64,000 nt of DNA. Source: Desulfobacula toluolica Tol2 (GTDB taxonomy: Bacteria; Desulfobacterota; Desulfobacteria; Desulfobacterales; Desulfobacteraceae). Shown in pieces: positions 53,848 to 62,217 of the stretch. The notes beneath the pieces were generated by a model, which was not told where the DNA came from, ran no database searches, and worked only from the letters and a program-made list of their open reading frames with translations. The stretch is from NCBI RefSeq assembly GCF_000307105.1, contig NC_018645.1, positions 1,624,578 to 1,688,577 on the forward strand, read 5' to 3'. The position numbers and the translations under genes were made by a program. Position 1 is the stretch's first letter. Each line of letters begins with the position of its first letter.

Positions 53848-55281
53848 CTATTGTCCGACCTGTGGTTTTCCGTTAAAACCAATTGATTGAGCCATTAATT
53901 TTTTATAAATTTTTTGTGATTCCAGTATAAGGTCCCGGGGCAAAGACTCATTTATCGGATGGTAAGATTTTGAGAAAAAAATAGTTTCTGTATAGGGGGC
54001 CAAGTCGATTTTTTCAGAGATTTTACCCCAAACAAATGCTGTATCCTCACACAGGCTCTCATAACTTAAAAAAACAGCCTGGGATGGTAGATTTTCCATC
54101 AAGTAGGAATAGGTGTTCATCCAGAGTAAAAGCCAATAGCTTAAATTTTGCGTATCCTTTCTGTCATCACTTTTGCCGTCCTTTTTTCCATCAAACAAGA
54201 ACGGACGATGATCAGCTCCGAACTCATGATGGGCCAGCCATGCCATGTATTGTTTTGTAAAGGGATCTTCTGAATGTTTTTGCATGAATCTTTTATGCTG
54301 CTTCAGAAGTGAAAATGCCTGCTGTAAAGGGTCCCGGAACGGGATGATAATCAAAGCATTGGGAAATGCTTTGATTATGGAATTCAAACGGAGAATATTA
54401 TTATTATTCTTGGATAAATAGCAGTTGTCAGTATCGTTTTTTAAAATGAGGCCGATAAAAGAGTTGAATTTATCTAAGATCTTCAGGTCAGCTGTCATGG
54501 GAATCAAACAGTCCTGGCGGATATAATCAGAACCGCAAAATGTACGCCAGAAAACTTCTTCCAGAGCCTCGGGGCTATCATAGTCGATCTCCAAACCGTC
54601 TCCGTGTGCTCTCTCCTGCATCCCGGTATTTTGTCGGGAAAAATGGGAGATACTGCGCCACATATTCGGCGCAAGAATAAATGGCATGTCTCTGTATGTT
54701 AGAGACGTAAATTTGCCATTCTCATACAATTTACGCAGGAGAATCGTTGTTCCTGCACGTGCCAGTCCCGCCACAAAAACATGTTTTTTACCCGATACAT
54801 CATGGACCCGTGAGGAATACAGCAGGTTTTCAATATCAAACAGGGCTTCTCCCAGAAAAAAATTTCCCAATGCGATCTGATGGAGAAGTTTTGAACTGGT
54901 TCCATAGTTTCCTCTGGATTTTCGGAATACAAACAGGGCAAATAAAAGGGCGATAATGGTGCTGGCCCCCCCCCCTCTAATGGATGAGGCCAGTTTAATG
55001 AATTGTCCTTCAAAAAAAAACAGGGAGATGGCTGAAAAGACAATAAAAGGGGAAAAAGCCAGGCTCAGAACGCCAAATGTCAAGAGGGACTTTAAGAATA
55101 ACTGCAGTGAATAGCGGGGAAGGACTTTTTCTTTCCAGCGATCAGAGATATGAGGTGAACGTATGATATTAACTATCTTGATCGCAATAATTTGAAGGCC
55201 CTCTATATGACTCAATACCCTTAAGCATATAAATATTCCTACAAAACAAACCGAACTGAATGATAAGAGAAACCAATCCAT
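53848..55281 (-). CDS. Membrane-linked sulfotransferase-family protein
   Basis: 477 residues. Two or three N-terminal membrane segments (about 3-22, 62-88, 100-120) are followed by a sulfotransferase fold: 5'-PAPS loop FVAGLARAGTTILLRKLYEN (near 173-192), IIPFRDPLQQAFSLL as the 3'-phosphate motif, and a C-terminal VFLSYESLCED. Likely transfers sulfate from PAPS to a carbohydrate or lipid. It lies in a minus-strand run with an arylsulfotransferase-like protein and the AYIGPG small protein. Confidence 0.8.
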   Translation of the reverse strand: MDWFLLSFSSVCFVGIFICLRVLSHIEGLQIIAIKIVNIIRSPHISDRWKEKVLPRYSLQLFLKSLLTFGVLSLAFSPFIVFSAISLFFFEGQFIKLASSIRGGGASTIIALLFALFVFRKSRGNYGTSSKLLHQIALGNFFLGEALFDIENLLYSSRVHDVSGKKHVFVAGLARAGTTILLRKLYENGKFTSLTYRDMPFILAPNMWRSISHFSRQNTGMQERAHGDGLEIDYDSPEALEEVFWRTFCGSDYIRQDCLIPMTADLKILDKFNSFIGLILKNDTDNCYLSKNNNNILRLNSIIKAFPNALIIIPFRDPLQQAFSLLKQHKRFMQKHSEDPFTKQYMAWLAHHEFGADHRPFLFDGKKDGKSDDRKDTQNLSYWLLLWMNTYSYLMENLPSQAVFLSYESLCEDTAFVWGKISEKIDLAPYTETIFFSKSYHPINESLPRDLILESQKIYKKLMAQSIGFNGKPQVGQ

Positions 55282-55299
55282 TTGTTTTTACTCCGGCGG

Positions 55300-55518
55300 C
55301 TATCGGATGGGATTTTTTTTAGCTGATTTTTTAATCTTTTTCAGCAATCTTTTAAAAGGATACCAGAGCAACGCAAATACAGCAATGCATATTGATCCCA
55401 AAATCCCCAAAATCACACCCAGAGTCCCCGTTGCAAGGCCGGGACCGATATATGCCATACCACAGACCGGATTCAGCACTACTATAACGGTCAATAAGAC
55501 TGTTGCCATTAATCGCAT
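55300..55518 (-). CDS. AYIGPG-type small membrane protein
   Basis: 72 residues from ATG 55518 (GGAAGGA upstream; overlaps the previous stop). Two hydrophobic segments, the first signal-like, then the motif MAYIGPGLATGTLGVILGIL and a basic tail (KRLLKKIKKSAKK). This short protein type recurs beside arylsulfotransferase and sulfotransferase genes; function unknown. Confidence 0.75.
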   Translation of the reverse strand: MRLMATVLLTVIVVLNPVCGMAYIGPGLATGTLGVILGILGSICIAVFALLWYPFKRLLKKIKKSAKKNPIR

Positions 55519-56828
55519 GTTAAATTGTCCTTCCATTTTAAATTGATCTCTTTTCCTGAAATATACCGTGTCCAATGAACCGCCCCCACCGTATCGGATG
55601 ATACTGCGTTCACATATTCCCATCTAACTTTATTTTCAGAAATGCGCATTATTCGGCTTTTATCACTTTCTTCGATGTAAGCATCACCGTTTGCCAATAT
55701 CTTTAAACGCCCGGATGATCCGGTTGCTATTTTTTGCTCTGCCATTACCTGGGAATAGGGCAGGGCAATACTACCATCTATAGCGTCAAACACATAAATA
55801 TTTGACATGCCTTCTTCAACAAAAACCTGGCTGTTGTCCTGTTTCCGGATGATATCATTGCCCAGAATGCTGTATCTGCCGTCATCAAGCTGATTAATGT
55901 CATGCTGATTCAGCCATGGGCCTGTCTTAAGCCATCTGACTTTACCGGTTTGGGGCTGGACCAAAAGGACTGTAGACAAATGCCGGATGCTCAGTGCAAT
56001 ATCTCCGATTTTGGCCCCATTAAATTCTTTGAGTATGGGCTGGGCATCGTTTAAGTGTATTCGATCCGTCTCGAATTTTCCGACGCCGTAAATTAAAGCG
56101 CGATATCCGTTTTTTAATAAAATATCCGTGATTGAGTACTCTTCTTTGATTTTTCCATCCAGTGAAACAATTGCAAACCCGTCGTCTCTTATTGGCAATA
56201 CAGTCACTGGAATTTGATGCTCCATTACAATGGGAACCACAAGGTTTCCATTATGATCCAATTCAATGGAGTGGTGAAAGTGACGATCATTCACCCAGAC
56301 TATATTTCCACATGCAGTGATCCTCACCATGGGCCCTTCTCCACTGATAAAAATCAATCCGCCGTCTTCTAATAGAAGCGGATGCTGAGCACGATACTCT
56401 TTGATTGTATTGGTGCCAATATTCTCAACTTTTGATTCCTTAAAAATCTCAGTTAACGGAGGCACCCAGGTGTGTAAAACCTCATTGTCGGCAATGGAAA
56501 ATAGCTCTACAATAACCTGGTGATCTTTTTTACTATACCTTGAAATTAGTAGATATCCGTTATCATGGAATGTTGTATCCCGTAATTGGAAACCTGCAAA
56601 ATCAAACTGCGTGGGACGCTCCTGAAGATCAAGTATGATTTTTTCTTTTACGGATTTAGGCGGGCCATCTTTAAACGTAAGGTAGGCATGCACCTCTCCA
56701 TAAACAGCAGCCATTTGTTTCCAGGGAAATATTTTATAATTTCCGGCAGCAACTCCCCAGCCAAAAAAGCCGAGGGATAGTAAATATAATAAAGCGATTA
56801 TGCTAAAGATTTTTCCCTTGTTAAACAT
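55509..56828 (-). CDS. Arylsulfotransferase-like beta-propeller protein
   Basis: 439 residues with one N-terminal membrane segment (about 8-28), otherwise periplasmic. Repeated beta-blade strings (GGLIFISGEGPMVRITACGN; WLNQHDINQLDDGRYSILGN; ANGDAYIEESDKSRIMRISE) and a final HWTRYISGKEINLKW fit the ASST family, including its HDINQLDDG signature. Whether it moves sulfate or only shares the fold is unclear. It starts the minus-strand cluster that also encodes the sulfotransferase. Confidence 0.78.
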   Translation of the reverse strand: MFNKGKIFSIIALLYLLSLGFFGWGVAAGNYKIFPWKQMAAVYGEVHAYLTFKDGPPKSVKEKIILDLQERPTQFDFAGFQLRDTTFHDNGYLLISRYSKKDHQVIVELFSIADNEVLHTWVPPLTEIFKESKVENIGTNTIKEYRAQHPLLLEDGGLIFISGEGPMVRITACGNIVWVNDRHFHHSIELDHNGNLVVPIVMEHQIPVTVLPIRDDGFAIVSLDGKIKEEYSITDILLKNGYRALIYGVGKFETDRIHLNDAQPILKEFNGAKIGDIALSIRHLSTVLLVQPQTGKVRWLKTGPWLNQHDINQLDDGRYSILGNDIIRKQDNSQVFVEEGMSNIYVFDAIDGSIALPYSQVMAEQKIATGSSGRLKILANGDAYIEESDKSRIMRISENKVRWEYVNAVSSDTVGAVHWTRYISGKEINLKWKDNLTCD

Positions 56829-57121
56829 CCTATCCCTTCCTTTGTCCGGATCTTAGATATTATTTTTTGTAAAGAGTTGATTAATCCCATCAGAGCAAGA
56901 TCATTGAATTTATAGGATTGTTTTATAATGGTGTCTCCTTTTAAAAAAATAAATTGGTTTCCATTTTGGAACCCCCTGTGATATATCACAACATCTTCCT
57001 GATTCGCAAGGTGAATAACCTTAACGGTGATCAAAAAACAAACATGAGAGCGATCACGATAATCCATGGACATGTATTCACGATAAATCAAGGTGCTGAT
57101 GAACTTACCTGAACTTACCAA
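56798..57121 (-). CDS. Hypothetical protein upstream of the sulfation cluster
   Basis: Open frame of 107 codons from a TTG, overlapping the next gene by 31 bases; no ribosome site and no recognised domain. Middle part HVCFLITVKVIHLANQEDVV is beta-rich and the C-terminus basic. It could be a short real protein or chance. Confidence 0.3.
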   Translation of the reverse strand: MVSSGKFISTLIYREYMSMDYRDRSHVCFLITVKVIHLANQEDVVIYHRGFQNGNQFIFLKGDTIIKQSYKFNDLALMGLINSLQKIISKIRTKEGIGCLTREKSLA

Positions 57122-57133
57122 TTCAAATCAAAT

Positions 57134-57345
57134 TCATCCGATGATTTTACGAACTTTTTTCAATGTTCTGTTCAAATAATGTTCCATTTTTCCAGGGCGG
57201 GCATGATTGTTCCAATTCTGTCTTTCCGCAATGATTCGCTGATAGATTTCAGTCTGGGGAAATCCTCTGTGATAAAGCGCTAAATCATATGCAAAATCAG
57301 TGGCAGACTCATTGCCTTTGTCGTAATGCTACCGGGCAAGGTTGT
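57134..57345 (-). pseudogene. Remnant resembling a primase/replication protein C-terminus
   Basis: Minus-strand frame reads NESATDFAYDLALYHRGFPQ and then IYQRIIAERQNWNNHARPGK followed by YLNRTLKKVRKII and a stop. This pattern (S.SDFA..., [E]RxxWxNHxxx, R TV.KA) recalls the tail of mobile-element primase-like proteins. No start or upstream domain remains. Assignment is from pattern memory only. Confidence 0.35.
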
Positions 57346-57483
57346 TTTTATGACCCCCCCCCAGGGCAATGGCATTCGCTTTGATTGTAACAAAAATTTT
57401 TCTTTTCAAGTCTGTAGTATAACAGCATGGATTTGTTAACTTAACCAACAAATCCAATATTTTTAATTTTTTGTGCTTAACTT

Positions 57484-57735
57484 TTGAATAGACCTCCAAT
57501 ACAGTACAATTCTATGAAAGATATTAGCGCATTACCCAAGACCACATTTAGCGGACGTAGGTTTAACCGAAAGCAACTGGAACAGGTACAGGAAACGGTT
57601 GAGATGTTTAAAAATCTCAGTCGTAAGGAGTTGGCTTTGACTATATGCGAACATCTTGATTGGAAAAACCCCAATGGTAAACTTAAAATCAACTCCGCCT
57701 TAACTTTGTTGGAAAAATTGGAATCCTATGACGTC
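57484..57735 (+). pseudogene. N-terminal remnant of a transposase-like gene
   Basis: TFSGRRFNRKQLEQVQETVE and LSRKELALTICEHLDWKNPN resemble the N-terminal DUF4338-like region of certain IS4-group transposases. The sequence changes partner abruptly near 57735. Confidence 0.55.
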
Positions 57736-57739
57736 GTAA

Positions 57740-58382
57740 CTCCGATCTCAAGGGCCGACTGAAGAAATACGATAAAGTTTTGGAAAAAACAGGTCGGTTG
57801 AAGCAAAAATATTCCAAAGCTTCCAAGCTCTATAAAATAGATATTTCCAAAGACGACAAAAGTGGTAATGCAGTAAAACTCAGTTGGACCCGCAAAGCCG
57901 AGCCATATACAAAGGATGGATTTCCCGGAGTATATTGCCTTAGAACGAGTCACAAGGATCTGGATGAAAATACGCTTTGGCGAACCTATACAATGTTGAC
58001 GGATCTGGAATCTGTTTTTCGTTCATTAAAATCTGAACTGGGAATGAGGCCTGTTTTTCATCAGGTGACAGAACGTATAACAGGTCATCTTTTTATAAGC
58101 GTCTTGGCCTATCATTTGGTTCATTGTATCCGATACCGGCTTAAAAAGGTCGATATTGACACTGGTTGGTCTGGATTGAGAGAACAGCTGGCAGGCCAAA
58201 ATAGAACCACCGTTTCAATGCGCTGTAAAAATGATGATATCGTGCATGTTAGAAAGAGTAGCCGCCCCGAACCAAGGCAACAGGAAATTTATTCTGCCTT
58301 GGGGATCAGTTTTCATCCGGGAGAAACGGTTAAAAGAGTAATCAATAAAAGTAGTGCCATAACGAACAAATTAAAAATATAA
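57740..58382 (+). pseudogene. C-terminal remnant of an IS1634-type transposase
   Basis: About 213 codons without a start: LKKYDKVLEKTGRLKQKYSK, FPGVYCLRTSHKDLDENTLW, TDLESVFRSLKSELGMRPVF (the Y-x2-R-x3-E-like region) and HLFISVLAYHLVHCIRYRLK. It retains the last catalytic Glu region but lacks the first two Asp. It is joined to an unrelated transposase start at about 57735. Confidence 0.75.
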
Positions 58383-58511
58383 TAAGCTGTAATTATAGCC
58401 GATTTTAACATTAGGTCGAAAAGATGGGTTAAGTTCGAAAGTTGAGTTATATGTTTTGCCGATTTTTAATTGAAATGGTATGAAGAGTCAAGTAAATTCC
58501 AAGGATAGGGA

Positions 58512-59519
58512 ATGTGTATGAACAAGGGAATGATGAAAACAATATTAGTGACAGGGGCGTTGGGGTTTATCGGGCAGGCAGTATGTAAAAGAGTTGCAAA
58601 AAACTATCGGGTCGTGGCATTTGACCGGAATGAGTCTTCTTTTTTTTATTCAAATTATCTGTCTGTAAAAGCAGATATTACGGATGACAACTTGATAACC
58701 CAATTATGTGATACACACCGTTTTGATGCAGTGATTCATTGTGCCGGGATCGCCCACCAGAAAGCCTGGGAAGTTGACGCTAATTCCTACCGGGAAATAA
58801 ACAGCAGGGCTGTTGAAAAATTGGCCCTGGCTGCCTCAAGATCAAACCCGGAAGTTTATTTTATATTTCTTTCATCCATATCGGTTTATGGAGAAGAAAA
58901 TAACGGGGATGTGATCTTTGAAGAAAGTTCTTGTAAACCTACGAGCGATTATGCATTCAGCAAACTTGATGCGGAAAACCATTTGATTGACTTGTTCAAT
59001 AAAGGCGTCATGAAAAAAGTAGATTTGCTTCGGTTGTCTCCTGTCTATGACCGCAACAACAGTTTTAATATTGATAAAAGAATTTTTGCGCCTGGAAAAC
59101 TGGCCTATGTTCTAATAGGTAATGGTCAACAGAAAATGTCGGCACTGGCAAGGGGGAACCTTGTTGATTTTATTCAATATAGACTTGATTCATTGAATGG
59201 CCGGAACAATGACGGTCATATTTTTTGCAATACATATAATGTGTCGGATAAAATGCCTTATACGTTTAAGCAGATTATTACTATATTTTACCAATCTTCA
59301 TACAGACCCACCCGTTTTGTTATCAGGGTTCCTCTTTTTTTTATTAAAGTGACCACAAAGTGTGCTGCTTATGTGATGAGAAAAAGAAAGGCATGGTTCA
59401 TTGCAGCATACAAAAAAATTAGTCTCAACTTGGTTTTTGATAATAAAAAAATGTTAAAAACCGGTTTTGAACCTGAACATGATCTGTCAACTGTGTTTTT
59501 GGATCAACCGGATATTTGA
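58512..59519 (+). CDS. NAD-dependent epimerase/dehydratase
   Basis: 335 residues from ATG 58512 (AAGGA six bases upstream; ATG codons at 58530 and 58533 are alternatives). Extended SDR: nucleotide motif VTGALGFIGQAVCKRV, VIHCAGIAHQKAWEVD, catalytic Ser in FLSSISVYGEE and Y-xxx-K in DYAFSKLDAE. It resembles UDP-glucose 4-epimerase-like and WbpV-like enzymes of O-antigen loci (UDP-QuiNAc/FucNAc 4-reductases). Substrate not determinable. Isolated from the glycan locus by the IS-rich region. Confidence 0.85.
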   Translation: MCMNKGMMKTILVTGALGFIGQAVCKRVAKNYRVVAFDRNESSFFYSNYLSVKADITDDNLITQLCDTHRFDAVIHCAGIAHQKAWEVDANSYREINSRAVEKLALAASRSNPEVYFIFLSSISVYGEENNGDVIFEESSCKPTSDYAFSKLDAENHLIDLFNKGVMKKVDLLRLSPVYDRNNSFNIDKRIFAPGKLAYVLIGNGQQKMSALARGNLVDFIQYRLDSLNGRNNDGHIFCNTYNVSDKMPYTFKQIITIFYQSSYRPTRFVIRVPLFFIKVTTKCAAYVMRKRKAWFIAAYKKISLNLVFDNKKMLKTGFEPEHDLSTVFLDQPDI

Positions 59520-59769
59520 TAAAAAAGCATCATTTGCTTATCAATGAACCTTTTTTTGAGTTTCAGACCTCGTTAAAATAACACATTTTAAGTATGATTT
59601 TTCTCAACTAACGGCCATAGCGGATCAAGCTGACACAACAAAAAATGAAAGAGATCTGATTCCAACAAGTTAGAAGTTCTTTCATATAAAAAGGCCATGT
59701 CAGATTGACTTTGGTATTTGATTTTGAGATTATTCGTTAAATAAAAATTTTTAATATCAGGATAAATTT
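59520..59769. other. 250-base gap between epimerase and transglycosylase genes
   Basis: AT-rich. GATAAAAAAGC/GCTTATC just after the epimerase stop followed by a T-run could be a weak terminator. No ORF or promoter of note. Confidence 0.4.
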
Positions 59770-60876
59770 ATGCAATACAAATATTTATGTAACGCAATTT
59801 TTATATCCATTGTATGTTTTTTATCCCCTTTGATCTGTTTGGGAACAGAACAGGTCAAGTATCAAAATCTTCAACAGAATGTTCCTTCATTAATGGAAAG
59901 CATAAGGTTTAAAAATGATATTCACTATTGTGATATTAAAATTCCGTTGGATCATCAAGAAATAAAAGAAAGCCTTGAAAAAGAACTGCTGTTGGCTTTG
60001 TGGGACAGGCCCCAGGTGATTCTCTGGATTAAACGGTCTGCAAGGTATTTCCCCCATGTTGAACACATTTTAAAACAACATGGATTGCCCCTTGATTTTA
60101 AATATGTTCCGGTCATTGAAAGTGCATTAAGACCTCATGCCGGTTCTTCAAAAGGTGCGGTGGGATATTGGCAGTTTTTAAAGTCTACAGGAAGAAGATA
60201 TGGTCTCAGGATTGATTCTAAAGTAGATGAACGAAGAAATATATTTAAATCAACTCATGCGGCCTGTAAATATATAAAGGCGTTAAATTTGCAATTCGGA
60301 TCATACCTGCTTGCTCTGAGTGCATATAATATGGGCGAGTATGGTTTGGAAGGTGAAATTGAACTTCAAAAAAACAATAACTATTTTTCATTATATCTTC
60401 CCTTGGAAACTCAAAGATATGTTTTTAAACTTATTAGTGCTAAATTGATTCTTGAAAATCAGGAACGATACGGTTTTTATTTGAAAAAATCAGATTTATA
60501 TCCTGTTTTTACCTTTGATAAAGTCAATTTTAAATCGGATTTTAAAATGCCCATTGCCCTAATTGCCCGAGCTGCCGCCATATCCTTTAAAGCGGTTAAA
60601 GATTATAATCCCGAATTACGTGGACACTTCCTTGGTAAAGGAGATATTCAAATTTTGATACCAAAAGGAAAGGCAAAAGGATTTAAGGAACGGTTTACAA
60701 CTAATTATAAAAACTGGGAAAAAACATATAAAACAAAATTTCACATTGTTAAGCAAGGAGAAAGTCTGATCGGAATTGCTAAAGCGTATAAGATATCGTT
60801 GTTTTCACTGTTAAGATTAAATGATCTTTCTGCAAACGTTATGATTCATCCAGGCGACAGATTGACGATTGAATGA
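59770..60876 (+). CDS. MltD-like lytic murein transglycosylase with LysM
   Basis: 368 residues. Signal peptide (about 1-25). SLT domain (about 85-235) with catalytic Glu in YVPVIESAL (E117), GAVGYWQFLKSTGRRYGL and ALSAYNMGEYGL; C-terminal LysM peptidoglycan-binding repeat (about 323-367, FHIVKQGESLIGIAKAYKIS). It cleaves the glycan strand of peptidoglycan, forming 1,6-anhydro ends, in the periplasm. E. coli MltD has two LysM repeats and is longer. Confidence 0.93.
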   Translation: MQYKYLCNAIFISIVCFLSPLICLGTEQVKYQNLQQNVPSLMESIRFKNDIHYCDIKIPLDHQEIKESLEKELLLALWDRPQVILWIKRSARYFPHVEHILKQHGLPLDFKYVPVIESALRPHAGSSKGAVGYWQFLKSTGRRYGLRIDSKVDERRNIFKSTHAACKYIKALNLQFGSYLLALSAYNMGEYGLEGEIELQKNNNYFSLYLPLETQRYVFKLISAKLILENQERYGFYLKKSDLYPVFTFDKVNFKSDFKMPIALIARAAAISFKAVKDYNPELRGHFLGKGDIQILIPKGKAKGFKERFTTNYKNWEKTYKTKFHIVKQGESLIGIAKAYKISLFSLLRLNDLSANVMIHPGDRLTIE

Positions 60877-60878
60877 AA

Positions 60879-61037
60879 TTATGATGTGGTGGTGTCGGCT
60901 GTATTTTCTTTTTTAGGTTTTTGCTGCTTTTTAAAGCAGGTTTTATCTTCTCTTATGATGGCACAGAGCTTTGGATTATGCAATTCTCTGCAGGTTGCGT
61001 GATTATAGAGCGGGCATTCCGGGTATTGTTTAGACAT
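60879..61037 (-). CDS. 52-residue cysteine-containing protein
   Basis: AAGGA precedes the ATG. The sequence has four cysteines (C8, C16, C25, C34) in MSKQYPECPLYNHATCRELH and NPKLCAIIREDKTC, then a Lys-rich tail. The C-x7-C-x8-C-x8-C spacing may bind a metal. No family name known. Convergent with the transglycosylase gene. Confidence 0.6.
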   Translation of the reverse strand: MSKQYPECPLYNHATCRELHNPKLCAIIREDKTCFKKQQKPKKENTADTTTS

Positions 61038-61179
61038 GTTTAATCCTTTTTAATGGTATCCCCAAAGAATGGGTTATATATACCTTAATTTTCATTGCCT
61101 TTCAACCCATTTTCCATGAAGCACCGGTTGGACACGCATGGATTGCGAAAGATAAAAAAAGAAAATCCCTCAGTGATCC

Positions 61180-62169
61180 CTATTGTGTTAAGGATTCTTC
61201 TTCAATTTTCATGAAACCGGATGAATCAATATTGATAGGCTGTTTGGGTTTGATGTGGGTTTGTGTTTTTTTTGTTGGATTTTGAGGTGAAAAAGATGAC
61301 GGAAGCAGGTCAAGACTTTTTTGTATCCGGGCTATATTGCTAATGAGTTCCCGGTTCAAGGTATTTACTTGTTCGTCTGTTTTTTTCATATGAGTGTTTA
61401 AATCCGTCTTCAATTGAATTAGTTTTTTATCCAGCTGTGCTTGAGAAATCGTCTCCCGGTCTAATCTTTTATATTTTTTATCCAGAAGACTTAAATTCAT
61501 TCGAAGTTCATCGATTTGCTGCTCAGAATCTGAAAGTTTTAACAGTTCAGCATCAAATTTTTCTTTGAACAGGGCTATTTCTTCTTTTATTTGTCGCGCA
61601 GCTTTATCAAACAGATCTTGATTTTTTGTTATGGCAGAAAGGTTTTCTTTGTTGACTCTTTCAAGGGTCTGAAGAGTCATTTTATCTTGATTTGCGTTAT
61701 TGGAAACACGTTTTTCAAGTTTAATAAACTGATTTTGAATGGTTTTATTGTCAGCTTTTCCGCTGACTAATTTCGCAATACTGCCTTCAATTGAAACCGT
61801 TTTATTGTTAAGTTCAGGCAGTTTGTTATCAAGATCATATCTGTTTCTTGCTATTTTTATATCAAGCGCATTTAATCTTTCTTCTAATTGTTGTGAAATT
61901 TTGTCAACCTGGTTTTGTTTGGTCTGATCAACATCCACAACTCGTTCTTTCATATCAAGGTAGGCAAATATGATAATGGCACTGATAAGACATGGAATAA
62001 TGATGGAAATGATCGTCACCCTGTTGGAAAGTTTCTCGATTTTCAAGGTGTTGATTTCTTCGTGATGTGTTGATGCAGGAATTTGTCCGCCCGTGTGTTT
62101 GGGAAGTTCCTCCTCATCGTCAAAATTCAGGTTATCAGGTCTGAAATCTTTTAAATTCATTGAACCCAT
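61180..62169 (-). CDS. Coiled-coil inner-membrane protein
   Basis: 329 residues. Acidic cytoplasmic N-tail, one membrane segment (about 52-70), then a periplasmic coiled coil over most of 75-290, and a Pro/Thr-rich tail. No enzyme motif. Possibly structural. It lies 48 bases downstream of the guaA stop on the same strand and may share its transcript. Confidence 0.75.
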   Translation of the reverse strand: MGSMNLKDFRPDNLNFDDEEELPKHTGGQIPASTHHEEINTLKIEKLSNRVTIISIIIPCLISAIIIFAYLDMKERVVDVDQTKQNQVDKISQQLEERLNALDIKIARNRYDLDNKLPELNNKTVSIEGSIAKLVSGKADNKTIQNQFIKLEKRVSNNANQDKMTLQTLERVNKENLSAITKNQDLFDKAARQIKEEIALFKEKFDAELLKLSDSEQQIDELRMNLSLLDKKYKRLDRETISQAQLDKKLIQLKTDLNTHMKKTDEQVNTLNRELISNIARIQKSLDLLPSSFSPQNPTKKTQTHIKPKQPINIDSSGFMKIEEESLTQ

Positions 62170-62217
62170 TATTATATTTTTTTTGGCAACTTGATTGCAA
62201 TGGCCGTTACTGGTATT

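Noticed and set aside
57484-57735. DUF4338-like sequence as a Druantia (DruA) defence gene
   Set aside because: Only an N-terminal fragment of transposase type is present, with no DruB-E genes and an abrupt switch to another transposase.
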